The position numbers and the translations under genes are program-made. This document shows, in pieces, positions 17,925-26,300 of a DNA stretch of 64,000 bases. The stretch lies in contig NZ_CP082322.1 of the NCBI RefSeq assembly GCF_019884725.1, positions 186,001-250,000 of the forward strand, read 5' to 3'. Numbering within the stretch: position 1 is the stretch's first letter; every line of letters begins with the position of its first letter. Below the pieces are notes generated by a model that saw only the letters and a list, made by a program, of their open reading frames with translations, was not told the DNA's origin and did not search any database. Origin of the DNA: Leucobacter tenebrionis (GTDB lineage: Bacteria > Actinomycetota > Actinomycetes > Actinomycetales > Microbacteriaceae).

Positions 17925-19430
17925 TTACTCGCGCGCGGCCTCGGCCTCTGCGGCTGCCTTCTTCGCCGCGCGGGTCGCGGCCGCCTTCTTCGCAGCCGCG
18001 GAGCGGGCTGCCTTCTTCGCGGCCTCCTCGTCCTCTGCGGTGGGAGCCGGCTCCTCAGCGGGCGCTTCCTCAGCGGGAGCCTCGGTCGCCTCAGCGGCCT
18101 CGACGATCTCCTCGGCCTCCTCGACGGTCTCCGCCTCGGCCTCATCCTCGGAGTCCACCGCGGTGAACTCGCTCAGGTCGACCGTGTTGCCGGCCTGGTC
18201 GACGACCTTGGCCTTGCCGAGCGCGATGGCGAGGGCCTTGTTGCGGGTGACCTCGCCGAGGATGACACCCATCTGGTTGCCCTGGCTGATCGCCTGCAGG
18301 AACTGGGTGGGCTCCATGCCGTACTGCTGAGCCGACTGGAAGATGTACTGCGAGAGCTCGTTCTGCGTGGGGGTGACGCCCTCGGCCTCGACGATCGCGT
18401 CGAGCAGGAGCTGCAGCTGGATCTGCTGCTCGGCCGACTTGCGCACCTCCGCGCGGTGCTCGTCGTCCTCGAGACGACCCTCGCTCTCGAGGTGGCGGTG
18501 CACCTCCTCCTCGACGAGCTCCTCGGAGACCGGGATGCCGGCCTTCTCGATGAGGGTCTCGGTGAAGAGGTCGCGAGCCTGCTGGCCCTGCGCGAACACC
18601 GAGGCGCGGGCGACCTGATCCTTCAGGCTCTCGCGCAGTTCCGCGATCGTGTCGAACTCGCTCGCCAGCTGGGCGAACTCGTCGTCGGCCTCGGGCAGCT
18701 CGCGATCCTTGACCGCGGTGAGGGTGACCTCGACCTCCGCGTCCTGGCCCTCGTAGTCGCCGCCGAGCAGCTGCGAGGTGAAGGTGGTCGACTCGCCGGC
18801 GGTGAGCGTCTCGATGGCCTCGTCGATGCCCTCGAGCAGGTTGCCGGCGCCGATCTCGTAGGAGACGCCGCTGGCCTGATCGACCTCGTTGCCGTCGATA
18901 CGGGCGACGAGGTCGAGTTCGACGAAGTCGCCCTGCTTGGCGGGACGGTCGGCGGTGACGAGGGTGCCGAAGCGCTCGCGGAGCTTCGTCAGCTCGGCCT
19001 CGACGGCCTCATCGTCGATCTCGGCGTTGTCGACGGTCAGCTCGATGCCGTCGTAGTCGGGCAGGGTGAACTCCGGGCGCACCTCGACCTCGAAGACCAG
19101 CACGAGCGTGCTCTTCGGATCCTTGGCGTCGAGCCACTGCTCGACATCGGCGGTCGGGCGGCCCATGGGGCGCTCATCGGCCTCGGCGAGCGCCGCCTGG
19201 TAGAAGTCGTCGAGCGAGGCGTTGACGGCCTCCTGCACCACGGCCTCGCGGCCGACGCGCTGGTCGATGATCGGAGCGGGAACCTTGCCCTTGCGGAAGC
19301 CGGGGATCGAAACCTGCTCGGCGATGGTCTTGTACGCCTGCTTGAGGTAGGGCTCCAGTTCGTCGAGCGTGACCTCGACGCTCAGCTTGGCGCGGGTCGG
19401 AGTGAGCTTCTCAGCGGTCGTCTTCGGCAA
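17925..19430 (-). CDS. tig: Trigger factor
   Basis: This 501-aa ribosome-associated chaperone and prolyl isomerase has an N-terminal ribosome-binding domain with the signature GFRKGK at residues 44-49. The FKBP-type PPIase domain is at about 150-245 and the helical chaperone arms run to about 430. The C-terminus has an unusual 70-residue tail: first acidic and alanine-rich ([18 protein letters not shown]), then lysine/alanine-rich ([15 protein letters not shown]). The start is TTG 19430 with AGAGG just upstream; no better ATG or GTG keeps the conserved N-terminus. It lies upstream of clpP1P2 and clpX in the classic chaperone-protease block. Confidence 0.95.
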   Translation of the reverse strand: MPKTTAEKLTPTRAKLSVEVTLDELEPYLKQAYKTIAEQVSIPGFRKGKVPAPIIDQRVGREAVVQEAVNASLDDFYQAALAEADERPMGRPTADVEQWLDAKDPKSTLVLVFEVEVRPEFTLPDYDGIELTVDNAEIDDEAVEAELTKLRERFGTLVTADRPAKQGDFVELDLVARIDGNEVDQASGVSYEIGAGNLLEGIDEAIETLTAGESTTFTSQLLGGDYEGQDAEVEVTLTAVKDRELPEADDEFAQLASEFDTIAELRESLKDQVARASVFAQGQQARDLFTETLIEKAGIPVSEELVEEEVHRHLESEGRLEDDEHRAEVRKSAEQQIQLQLLLDAIVEAEGVTPTQNELSQYIFQSAQQYGMEPTQFLQAISQGNQMGVILGEVTRNKALAIALGKAKVVDQAGNTVDLSEFTAVDSEDEAEAETVEEAEEIVEAAEATEAPAEEAPAEEPAPTAEDEEAAKKAARSAAAKKAAATRAAKKAAAEAEAARE

Positions 19431-19481
19431 TTTGGCCTCTCATCGTCGGAATGTCGTGCTGCATATCGGGCCGGGTGACCC

Positions 19482-19559
19482 TGGTCGGGGCGACAGGATT
19501 CGAACCTGCGACCTCCCGCTCCCAAAGCGGGCGCTCTAGCCAAGCTGAGCTACGCCCCG
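19482..19559 (-). tRNA. tRNA-Pro (UGG)
   Basis: A full cloverleaf is present on the minus strand, with a 7-bp acceptor (CGGGGCG/CGCCCCG). The anticodon loop TTTGGGA closes on CCCGC/GCGGG, giving anticodon TGG, and the T-arm is GCAGG TTCGAAT CCTGT. Discriminator A and an encoded CCA are present. It lies about 50 nt upstream of tig, on the same strand. Confidence 0.95.
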
Positions 19560-19636
19560 AAACCGGCAGGTTTCACGGTGGAGACGCGCGTGAGCGCGCA
19601 ACCCGAGCAAGTCTAGCCGAAAGTGGCCGGGATGCA

Positions 19637-19668
19637 CGAAACCCCCGTCGGCTGCGGCGGGGGTTTCG
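19637..19668. terminator. Bidirectional hairpin terminator
   Basis: A 14-bp stem with a single G:T step (19637-19650 with 19655-19668, loop GCTG) is bounded by AAA and TTT on the two sides. It lies downstream of the tRNA-Gly gene and its duplicated 3' fragment, and upstream of tRNA-Pro. Confidence 0.7.
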
Positions 19669-19673
19669 TTGTT

Positions 19674-19703
19674 GAAGCGGAGGGGATGACGGGAATCGAA
19701 CCC
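19674..19703 (-). repeat. Duplicate of the tRNA-Gly 3' end
   Basis: These 30 bases are identical to 19808-19837, which cover the T-arm and 3' acceptor strand of tRNA-Gly(UCC) plus 7 nt beyond it. The copy lies 134 bp downstream of the real 3' end. A small GCAACGC/GCGTTGC hairpin (19720-19737) sits between the two. The pattern resembles an attachment-site duplication or a tRNA duplication remnant. Confidence 0.85.
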
Positions 19704-19814
19704 CGGCCGGCCGCTCAAGGCAACGCGTCAGCGTTGCGCGGCCACGCCGCTGGCGGAGCCTGCGACGCCAGTTCCGGGTTCTCGGGGATTACCGGAGTCC
19801 CCGGAGCGAAGCGG

Positions 19815-19885
19815 AGGGGATGACGGGAATCGAACCCGCGTAATCAGTTTGGAAGACTGAGGCTCTACCATTGAGCTACATCCCC
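19815..19885 (-). tRNA. tRNA-Gly (UCC)
   Basis: A cloverleaf on the minus strand has the acceptor GGGGATG/CATCCCC, a TCAGT/ACTGA anticodon stem and the loop CTTCCAA, giving anticodon TCC. The T-arm is CGGG TTCGATT CCCG. The discriminator is T and CCA is not encoded. A TATGAT hexamer at 19930-19925 is a possible -10 element. Confidence 0.95.
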
Positions 19886-19961
19886 GAGCTGCGAGAAGCA
19901 GCCGTGTGCAGAAGCACCTCAACGATCATAGTGCATTCCGGGGGCCGCTTCGCACATCGAC

Positions 19962-20519
19962 TCATCGTCCGCGCGTCGCTCGGCGATGATTGTCGGTGTA
20001 GGCGGCGTAGACCTCGGCGTTCAGGCGCACGGACTCGCGGTCGGTATCGCGCAGGTCGCGCACGACCCGGCCGGGGATCCCCGCGACGAGGGAGTGCGGT
20101 GGGATCACGACTCCCTGCGGCACGAGCGCGCCGGCGGCGATGAGGGATCCCTCCCCGATGACGGCCCCGCTGAGCACGGTCGAGCCCATGCCGATCAAGC
20201 AGCCGTTCTCGACCGTCGCGCCGTGCACGACGGCGTTGTGGCCGATCGACACGTCGTCGCCGATGATCGCTCCGCCGCCCTCGCCGCGCTGGGTATGGAT
20301 CACCACGCCATCCTGCACATTGCTGCGTGCGCCGATGCGCACCGATCCCGAATCGCCGCGCACGACGGCGTTGTACCAGATGCTCGACTCCTCACCGATG
20401 ACGACATTGCCGACGATGACCGCCCCGGGTGCGATCCAGGCGGTGTCGTGCACGTCGGGAGTGCCGTACTCCTCGACGGCGATGAGGGTGCCGTGGTGGT
20501 CGGGATGCTGCTCGGTCAT
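19962..20519 (-). CDS. Gamma-class carbonic anhydrase family protein
   Basis: This 185-aa left-handed beta-helix protein shows hexapeptide repeats throughout ([LIV]-G-x4 pattern, e.g. VIVGNVVIGEESSIW). Zinc-ligand histidines appear in VVIHTQRG and in IGHNAVVHG, as in Cam/YrdA/PaaY proteins. It may hydrate CO2 or act as a metal-binding acyltransferase-like protein; activity cannot be decided from sequence. ATG 20519 is 6 nt after AAGGAG. It stands between tRNA genes on the same strand. Confidence 0.88.
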   Translation of the reverse strand: MTEQHPDHHGTLIAVEEYGTPDVHDTAWIAPGAVIVGNVVIGEESSIWYNAVVRGDSGSVRIGARSNVQDGVVIHTQRGEGGGAIIGDDVSIGHNAVVHGATVENGCLIGMGSTVLSGAVIGEGSLIAAGALVPQGVVIPPHSLVAGIPGRVVRDLRDTDRESVRLNAEVYAAYTDNHRRATRGR

Positions 20520-20623
20520 CTGATTCTCCTTCGAACGGGGCCGACAGTCATTGCAGAAGCCTTGAATAATTGCAGAGCCCTGAATAGCAGAAGGCCCCCA
20601 CCGCGAGGGTGAGGGCCTGATCG

Positions 20624-20696
20624 CTCCCCCGGCTGGGCTCGAACCAGCGACATCCTGATTAACAGTCAAGCGCTCTGCCAACTGAGCTACAGGGGA
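20624..20696 (-). tRNA. tRNA-Asn (GUU)
   Basis: A cloverleaf on the minus strand has the acceptor TCCCCTG paired to CGGGGGA with one G:U, a CTTGA/TCAGG anticodon stem and the loop CTGTTAA, giving anticodon GTT. Discriminator G; CCA is not encoded. A GC-rich hairpin downstream (about 20591-20618) is probably its terminator. Confidence 0.95.
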
Positions 20697-20718
20697 TCAT
20701 TGCCGCAGCAACCCCTCT

Positions 20719-20748
20719 ATGCTAGCAAGCGCGATTGAGGGGTTGCAA
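20719..20748 (-). promoter_or_regulatory. Promoter of tRNA-Asn with inverted repeat
   Basis: On the minus strand TTGCAA (20748-20743) and TAGCAT (20724-20719) are spaced by 18 bp, ending 22 nt before the tRNA. A 10-bp inverted repeat, GCAACCCCTC (20708-20717) with GAGGGGTTGC (20737-20746), brackets the -10 and overlaps the -35. It may be an operator or a promoter-region hairpin. Confidence 0.65.
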
Positions 20749-20785
20749 ATCGATGTCCGCATCCCGGGCGCGGCGCATCGGGGCC

Positions 20786-21634
20786 CTACTCATCGGCGAT
20801 CTCGTCGTACGCGGTCGCCCGCAGAGCCTGGGCGAGCCGCTGCACGTAACCGTGATCCGCGTGCCTGAAGATCTCGTTGATATCGCCCTGGCCCACGAAA
20901 CGGCCGTGCTGCATGACGATCACCTCCTGCACGAGCGCCTCGAGCATGCCGATGTCGTGGCTGATGAGCAGCATGGTCGCATCGGTGCGCTCGCGGTACC
21001 ACTTCAGCAGCTCGACGATCTTCGGGCGATTGTTGGCGTCGACGCCGAGCGTCGGCTCGTCGGCGATCAGCAGCGTGGGATCGAGCATGAGCGAGCGCAT
21101 CACCGCGACGCGCTGGCGCTGGCCCTTCGAGAGCTCGTAGGGGTACTCCTGCAGCTTCGCGAGCGGCAGCGCCACGATGTCCATCATCTCGGCGATGCGC
21201 TCGCCGAGCTCCTCGCGGTCGAAGTGCTTGCTGCGCTCGACGATCGGTTCGAAGAGGATGTCACCGACGTTGAGCTCGGGGGTCAGCGTCGCCCCCGCGT
21301 CCTGGGCGAGATGTCCGACGTACGCGGTGAGGCGCGAGCGCGTGCGGCGGCCGAGCCGGCGCATCGGCACGTCGAGCACCGTGGCCTCTCCGCCCGTGAG
21401 CTTGATCCGCGCCGCCTTCTCGCCCGCGTCGGCGGCGCGGCCGGCGAGGAACCTGGTGAGCGTCGACTTGCCCGATCCGCTCTCCCCGAGCAGGGCGACC
21501 ACCTCGCCGCGCGCCACGTCGAAGGTGACTCCCTCGACCGCTTGGAACTCACGCCCTCCCGCGTGAGCCGGGTAGGAGAGCGAGAGGTCGGAGACCTGTA
21601 CCGTCGGGTCGGCGTCGAGTACGGGGTGTGCCAT
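20786..21634 (-). CDS. ABC transporter ATP-binding protein, no permease nearby
   Basis: This 282-aa ABC ATPase is most like the oligopeptide/dipeptide DppF/OppF class. Walker A is GESGSGKST (about residues 50-58), the signature is LSKGQRQRV in place of LSGGQ, Walker B is LLIADEPTLGVD, and the switch histidine is in ISHD. No membrane partner or binding protein is adjacent; it follows dnaG by 11 nt. It may serve permeases encoded elsewhere or have a soluble role. Start is ATG 21634. Confidence 0.85.
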   Translation of the reverse strand: MAHPVLDADPTVQVSDLSLSYPAHAGGREFQAVEGVTFDVARGEVVALLGESGSGKSTLTRFLAGRAADAGEKAARIKLTGGEATVLDVPMRRLGRRTRSRLTAYVGHLAQDAGATLTPELNVGDILFEPIVERSKHFDREELGERIAEMMDIVALPLAKLQEYPYELSKGQRQRVAVMRSLMLDPTLLIADEPTLGVDANNRPKIVELLKWYRERTDATMLLISHDIGMLEALVQEVIVMQHGRFVGQGDINEIFRHADHGYVQRLAQALRATAYDEIADE

Positions 21635-21645
21635 GCTTCACGATC

Positions 21646-23517
21646 CTACTCCTCGCGCAGGCCGCGTCGCGCGGCCTCGAGGGCGACGAGCTGCTGCTGG
21701 ATGCGACGCGCCCCCGGATCGGAGGCGTCCCCGATCCGCTGGTGCCGCGCGAGCAGTTCCTGTTTGAGCGCGAGCAGATCGCGGTCGAGCAGCGAGATCA
21801 CCACGTCGCGCGCATAGGCGGCGATGAGCTCGGGCCTGCGCTGCGGCATCGGAGCCATCGCGAGCTCGCGCACGAGGCTCCCGTGCGAGTCGGGGGCGGC
21901 CGCGAGCACCGCTTCGAGCCACCCGGAGGTGCCGAACGCGGGCAGTGCCGCCGCGATCGCGTCGCGCACGACCCGCAGGTTCGGCTCGGATACCTGCGCG
22001 GTCACCGCCTGCTGCAGCAGGTCGAGCCCGACGGCCTCGCCCTGCTGCAGCATCGCCATGAGCGCGTCGCGCTCGAGCCAGGTGGTGGGCGCGTTGCGCA
22101 GCGAGGAGAGTCCGATGCGGGGACGCGGCGGCTCGGTGGGCGCTGTCCCGGCCTGCTGGTGGGGCTCGGGCGCCGGGGAGGATCCGACACCGCCGCGGGG
22201 GTTCCGCTCGGCAGCGCGCACCGCCTGCTGCACCTCGGCGAGCTCGCTGCCGAGCATGCGGGCGAGCTCCCGCGTATAGCCCGGGCGGAGGGAGGGATCC
22301 TTGATCTCGGAGATGATCGGGGCGGCGGATCGCAGGGCGTTCACCCGCCCCTCGACACTGTTGAGGTCGAAGCGCGAGACCGCTTGCCGCAGCGCGAACT
22401 CGAAGAGCGGCGTCTTGCGGGTGAACAGCTCGCGCACCGCCTCGTCGCCCCGGTGCAGACGCAGATCGCAGGGATCGAGGCCTCCCGGGGCGACCGCGAC
22501 GTAGGTCTGCGCGGTGAAGCGCTTCTCCTCGCTGAACGCCCGCAGCGCGGCCTTCTGCCCGGCCTCGTCGGGATCGAATGTGAAGACAACCTCGGCTGCC
22601 GAGTCGTCGCCCATGATCCGCCGCAGCACCGCGATGTGATCCTTGCCGAAGGCCGTGCCGCAGGTGGCGACCGCGGCCTCCTCCCCCGCCAGATGGCAGG
22701 CCATCACATCGGTGTACCCCTCGACCACGACGGCGCGCCTGCCGCGCGATATCGCCTTCTTCGCGAGGTCGAGTCCGTACAGCACCTGGGACTTGTGGTA
22801 GACGGGAGTCTCGGGCGTGTTGAGGTACTTCGGGCCGTTGTCGTCGTCGTAGAGCTTGCGAGCGCCGAAACCGAGGGTCTGGCCGCTCGTGTCGCGGATC
22901 GGCCATACCGCTCTGCCGCGGAAGCGGTCGTAGACGCCGCGCTGCCCCTCCGAGACGAGACCGGCCTGCGCCAGCTCCTGCGGGGTGAATCCCTGCCGGC
23001 GCAGGTGGTCGGTGAGGTTGTTCCATCCGCGCGGGGCGTACCCCACGCCGAAGCGCTCGCAGGCGGCGGGGTCGAAACCGCGCTGCGAGAGGAATTCTCG
23101 GCCGGCGGCGCCCTCCTCGCTTGCGAGCTGGGTCACGTAGAACGCGGCGGCCGCCTGGTTCGCCGCGAGGAGGCGCGCGCGGTTCGGGCCGTCCTGCCGG
23201 CGTTCACCGCCCTCCTCGTAGGTGAGCACGTAGTGGATGCGCGCGGCGAGCCGCTCCACCGACTCCGTGAAGGTGAGGTGGTCCATGCGCTGCAGGAAGG
23301 TGAAGGCGTCGCCCGACTCGCCGCAGCCGAAGCAGTGGTAGTAGCCGAGCGCCGGCCGCACGTGGAAGCTCGGACTGCGCTCGTCGTGGAAGGGGCAGAG
23401 TCCCTTCATCGAGTCGATGCCGGCGTTCTTGAGCGTGACGTAGTCGCCCACGAGGTCGGCGAGATTGGTGCGGCGCTTCACCTCTTCGATGTCGCTCGCC
23501 CGGATCCGCCCTGCCAT
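21646..23517 (-). CDS. dnaG: DNA primase
   Basis: This 623-aa primase makes RNA primers at the replication fork. The CHC2 zinc finger is Cys41, His44, Cys62 and Cys65. The TOPRIM core is around VVVEGYTDVMACHLAGEE and FTFDPDEAG, giving the catalytic Glu and the Asp pair. A proline/glycine-rich linker precedes the C-terminal helicase-binding domain. Its start, ATG 23517, lies 37 nt after the dgt stop, within a leftward replication and repair operon. Confidence 0.97.
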   Translation of the reverse strand: MAGRIRASDIEEVKRRTNLADLVGDYVTLKNAGIDSMKGLCPFHDERSPSFHVRPALGYYHCFGCGESGDAFTFLQRMDHLTFTESVERLAARIHYVLTYEEGGERRQDGPNRARLLAANQAAAAFYVTQLASEEGAAGREFLSQRGFDPAACERFGVGYAPRGWNNLTDHLRRQGFTPQELAQAGLVSEGQRGVYDRFRGRAVWPIRDTSGQTLGFGARKLYDDDNGPKYLNTPETPVYHKSQVLYGLDLAKKAISRGRRAVVVEGYTDVMACHLAGEEAAVATCGTAFGKDHIAVLRRIMGDDSAAEVVFTFDPDEAGQKAALRAFSEEKRFTAQTYVAVAPGGLDPCDLRLHRGDEAVRELFTRKTPLFEFALRQAVSRFDLNSVEGRVNALRSAAPIISEIKDPSLRPGYTRELARMLGSELAEVQQAVRAAERNPRGGVGSSPAPEPHQQAGTAPTEPPRPRIGLSSLRNAPTTWLERDALMAMLQQGEAVGLDLLQQAVTAQVSEPNLRVVRDAIAAALPAFGTSGWLEAVLAAAPDSHGSLVRELAMAPMPQRRPELIAAYARDVVISLLDRDLLALKQELLARHQRIGDASDPGARRIQQQLVALEAARRGLREE

Positions 23518-23554
23518 AGTGTCAGAGTCTAGTCTCGCCGCGCTCGGGTCGCGG

Positions 23555-24829
23555 TTACACGAGGGAAGCGGTGCACAGCCGCTCGTACCAGGCGATGGCC
23601 GACTGATCGGTGAGCGAGGCGACCTGATCCACCACGGCCCTCCGAGCGGTCGCCTCGTCGTCTGCGGCCCTGAAATCCGCGGCGTAGGCGGGCTCCAACC
23701 GGTGCGCGCCCGACTCCCAGAGGGTGTGCAGCAGTTCGATCAGCAGTCCGCGCTGGCGGCGGTAGGTCGGCTGCCGCCGTCCGCTCTGCATCACGAACGC
23801 GGCGACGACCCCCTTGAGCACGGCGATCTCGGCGCGGATCTCGCGAGGCACCACCACGTCGGTGCCGTAGCGGGCGAGCGGACGCCCGTCGGTGTCGGCG
23901 AGCGTGGCTCCGATCGCGGCGCGGGCGAAGCGGCCGATCATATCGCTCGTGAAGTTCTTGAGCCTGGCCTGGTCGCGCCGGGAGCCGTCCCAGCCGCCGA
24001 GCCAGTTCTCACTGGCCGACATGCGATCGAACGCCGCCCCCAGCTCGTCGGCGGAGTAGCTGCCGCCCGCCCACTCCGCGACCGCGCGGATGAGCGCGCC
24101 GTGCCCCGAACGGGCCGTGAGGAACTGAGGATCGATGTGCTCCGCCACGATGGCGTCCTCGAAGTCATGCACCGAGTACGCGATGTCGTCGGAGAGGTCC
24201 ATCACCTGCGCCTCGACGCACTTGCGGTGCTCGGGAGCGCCGCTGCGCAACCACTCGAAGACGGGGGCGTCGTCGGCGAAGTAGCCGAACTTCGAGGGGC
24301 CCGCCGGCGTCCGCCCCGCCTGCGCCTCGGAGAGCGACCACGGGTACTTGCAGCTCGCATCGAGCGTCGCCCGCGTCAGGTTGAGGCCCACGCTCTCGCC
24401 GTCGGGGCCGAAGTGCTTGGGCTCGAGGCGGGTGAGGATGCGCAGCGTCTGAGCGTTGCCCTCGAAACCGCCGAACTCCGCCATCCACTCGTTCAGCGCG
24501 CGCTCGCCGTTGTGGCCGAACGGCGGGTGGCCGAGGTCGTGGGCGAGGCACGCGGTGTCGACCACGTCCTGCGATAGGCCGAGGGCGACCGCCAACTCCC
24601 GTCCGATCTGCGCGACCTCGAGCGAGTGCGTCAGGCGGTTGCGGGCGAAGTCGACGCCGGCGGTCGGGCTCAGCACCTGGGTCTTGGCCGCGAGCCGCCG
24701 CCAGCCGCTCGAGTGCAGTACTCGGGCGCGATCCCGCGCGAAATCGCTGCGGTGGCCGCTGTGCTGCTCGACGACGAAGCGCTCGGCGTCGACGGCTTCA
24801 TAACCGGGAGGGAGCGCGCGATCAGCCAC
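23555..24829 (-). CDS. dgt: dGTPase-like deoxynucleoside triphosphate triphosphohydrolase
   Basis: This 424-aa HD-domain phosphohydrolase hydrolyses dNTPs to nucleoside and triphosphate. The N-terminus holds the typical RDFARDRARVLHSSGWRRL-like region, then TQVL. The HD motif lies in NRLTHSLEV...CLAHDLGHPPFGHNGE. The start GTG 24829 overlaps the dus stop by 8 nt, which argues for translational coupling. The chromosomal order dus-dgt-dnaG is common in Actinobacteria. Confidence 0.93.
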   Translation of the reverse strand: MADRALPPGYEAVDAERFVVEQHSGHRSDFARDRARVLHSSGWRRLAAKTQVLSPTAGVDFARNRLTHSLEVAQIGRELAVALGLSQDVVDTACLAHDLGHPPFGHNGERALNEWMAEFGGFEGNAQTLRILTRLEPKHFGPDGESVGLNLTRATLDASCKYPWSLSEAQAGRTPAGPSKFGYFADDAPVFEWLRSGAPEHRKCVEAQVMDLSDDIAYSVHDFEDAIVAEHIDPQFLTARSGHGALIRAVAEWAGGSYSADELGAAFDRMSASENWLGGWDGSRRDQARLKNFTSDMIGRFARAAIGATLADTDGRPLARYGTDVVVPREIRAEIAVLKGVVAAFVMQSGRRQPTYRRQRGLLIELLHTLWESGAHRLEPAYAADFRAADDEATARRAVVDQVASLTDQSAIAWYERLCTASLV

Positions 24830-26012
24830 CGTCGGACCCGCCGTCGCTGCGCTCGGCCTCTGCGACCACCGCGCGTGCGGCGCGGTCCGTCGTGCGGCTG
24901 TCGAGCCAGCCGTCGGGCAGATGCACGCGCTTCGGGCTTCCGGCGCGACCGCGCTGCCCCTCGGCGCCCTCGCCCGGGTACGGCATCGAGGCGTCCATGG
25001 TGGTGAAGATGTCGTCCATCTGGGCGAGCGACTCGACCGCCGCAAGTGCGCGCCGGGTATCGCCGCCCACGCCGTAGCCCTTGTAGTACCAGGCCACGTG
25101 CTTGCGGATGTCGCGGCACGCGCGCCCCTCGTCGCCGTCGTAGAACTCGACCAGCAGCTCGGTGTGGCGGCGCATCGCGTCCATCACGAAGCCGAGCGGC
25201 GGGCGCGCGAGCGCGGCGTCGGCCTCGGCGCGCGAGATCTCCCCCGCCTCGGCGCGGAAGGCGGCCGCGAGGTCGCCGAACAGCCAGGGCCGGCCGAGGC
25301 AGCCCCGGCCCACCACGACACCGTCGCAGCCGGTCTCACGGACCATGCGGATCGCGTCGTCCGCCGACCAGATATCGCCGTTGCCCAGGATCGGCACGCT
25401 CGTGATCGTCTCCTTGAGCGTGGCGATCGCATTCCAGTCCGCGTGTCCGGAGTAGAACTCGTTGGCGGTGCGTCCGTGCAGGGCGATCGCGGCGACCCCG
25501 GCCTGCTCGGCCGCCTTCGCGGCATCGAGATAGGTGAGGTGATCCGGATCGATGCCCTTGCGCATCTTCACTGTGAGCGGGATCTCCCCCGCCGCCCGCA
25601 CCGCACCCGTGACGATCGCGTCGAACAGATCGCTCTTCCAGGGCAGCGCGGATCCGCCGCCCTTGCGGGTCACCTTGGGCACGGGGCAACCGAAGTTGAG
25701 GTCGATGTGATCGGCGAGATCCTGATCCACCAGGAAGCGCACCGCCTCGGAGACCGTCTTCGGGTCGACGCCGTAGAGCTGGATCGAGCGGGGCGTCTCG
25801 CTCTCGTGGTGCTTGATGAGGCGCAGCGAGGCCGGCGTGCGCTCGACGAGGGCGCGACTCGTGATCATCTCGCTCACGTAGAGGCCCGCGCCGTACTCGC
25901 GGCAGAGTCGGCGGAACGCGGTGTTCGTGATGCCGGCCATGGGCGCGAGCACCACGGGCACGTCGAGTTCGAGCGGCCCGATGCGCAGGCGCGTAAGAGT
26001 CTGAGGAGTCAT
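24822..26012 (-). CDS. dusB: tRNA-dihydrouridine synthase, DusB type
   Basis: This 396-aa flavoenzyme reduces specific uridines in tRNA D-loops. It is a TIM barrel beginning with VVLAPMAGITNTAFRRLC. The catalytic Cys is in NFGCPVPKVTRKGGG, the FMN-binding lysine in VKMRKG, then HGRTANEFYSG and GNGDIWS. The C-terminal helical RNA-binding domain is followed by a basic, then acidic and glycine-rich tail. GGAGG lies only 2 nt from ATG 26012, unusually close. The leader just upstream is a 20-bp tandem repeat array. Confidence 0.94.
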   Translation of the reverse strand: MTPQTLTRLRIGPLELDVPVVLAPMAGITNTAFRRLCREYGAGLYVSEMITSRALVERTPASLRLIKHHESETPRSIQLYGVDPKTVSEAVRFLVDQDLADHIDLNFGCPVPKVTRKGGGSALPWKSDLFDAIVTGAVRAAGEIPLTVKMRKGIDPDHLTYLDAAKAAEQAGVAAIALHGRTANEFYSGHADWNAIATLKETITSVPILGNGDIWSADDAIRMVRETGCDGVVVGRGCLGRPWLFGDLAAAFRAEAGEISRAEADAALARPPLGFVMDAMRRHTELLVEFYDGDEGRACRDIRKHVAWYYKGYGVGGDTRRALAAVESLAQMDDIFTTMDASMPYPGEGAEGQRGRAGSPKRVHLPDGWLDSRTTDRAARAVVAEAERSDGGSDGG

Positions 26013-26024
26013 ATCCTCCCTATT

Positions 26025-26104
26025 CTCTCAGATCCTGCCGTGTGCTCTCGGATCCCGCCGCGGGCTCGGATCCTGCTGGGTGTTCTCGGATCCTGCCGTG
26101 CCCA
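26025..26104. repeat. 20-bp tandem repeat array in the dus leader
   Basis: Four head-to-tail 20-bp units (26025-26044, 26045-26064, 26065-26084 and 26085-26104) share the core CTCGGATCCTGCYG. The array ends 13 bp from the dus start codon, so it would be transcribed as the dus leader if transcription comes through from uppS. Confidence 0.85.
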
Positions 26105-26180
26105 GGCAGGAGATCCGCGCCCGAGCGGGTACTTTTCCCCCGATTCTCCCGCTTGAACGAGGATCTCCTACCTGGGGGCG

Positions 26181-26300
26181 GGCCTCCTGACCCCAGGAAG
26201 CCCGCTGACCCCGGGAGGCAGGCAGGCCCCAGGAGGCCCGCAGACCTCAGGTAGCCCGCAGACCCCCGGAGGCCCGCTGACCCCGGGCGACCCGCAGACG
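26181..26300. repeat. 18-19 bp tandem repeat array downstream of uppS
   Basis: About six units with the consensus GCCCGCWGACCCCNGGAGG start at 26181, 26200, 26219 (degenerate), 26236, 26254 and 26272, with a partial unit at 26291. The array abuts the uppS stop codon at 26301. It differs in sequence from the neighbouring 20-bp array but has nearly the same period. Confidence 0.85.

Noticed and set aside
16248..19478. A 1076-codon plus-strand open frame across clpP and tig
   Set aside because: It is antisense to clpX, clpP2, clpP1 and tig, all with intact catalytic motifs. The frame shows no recognisable protein.
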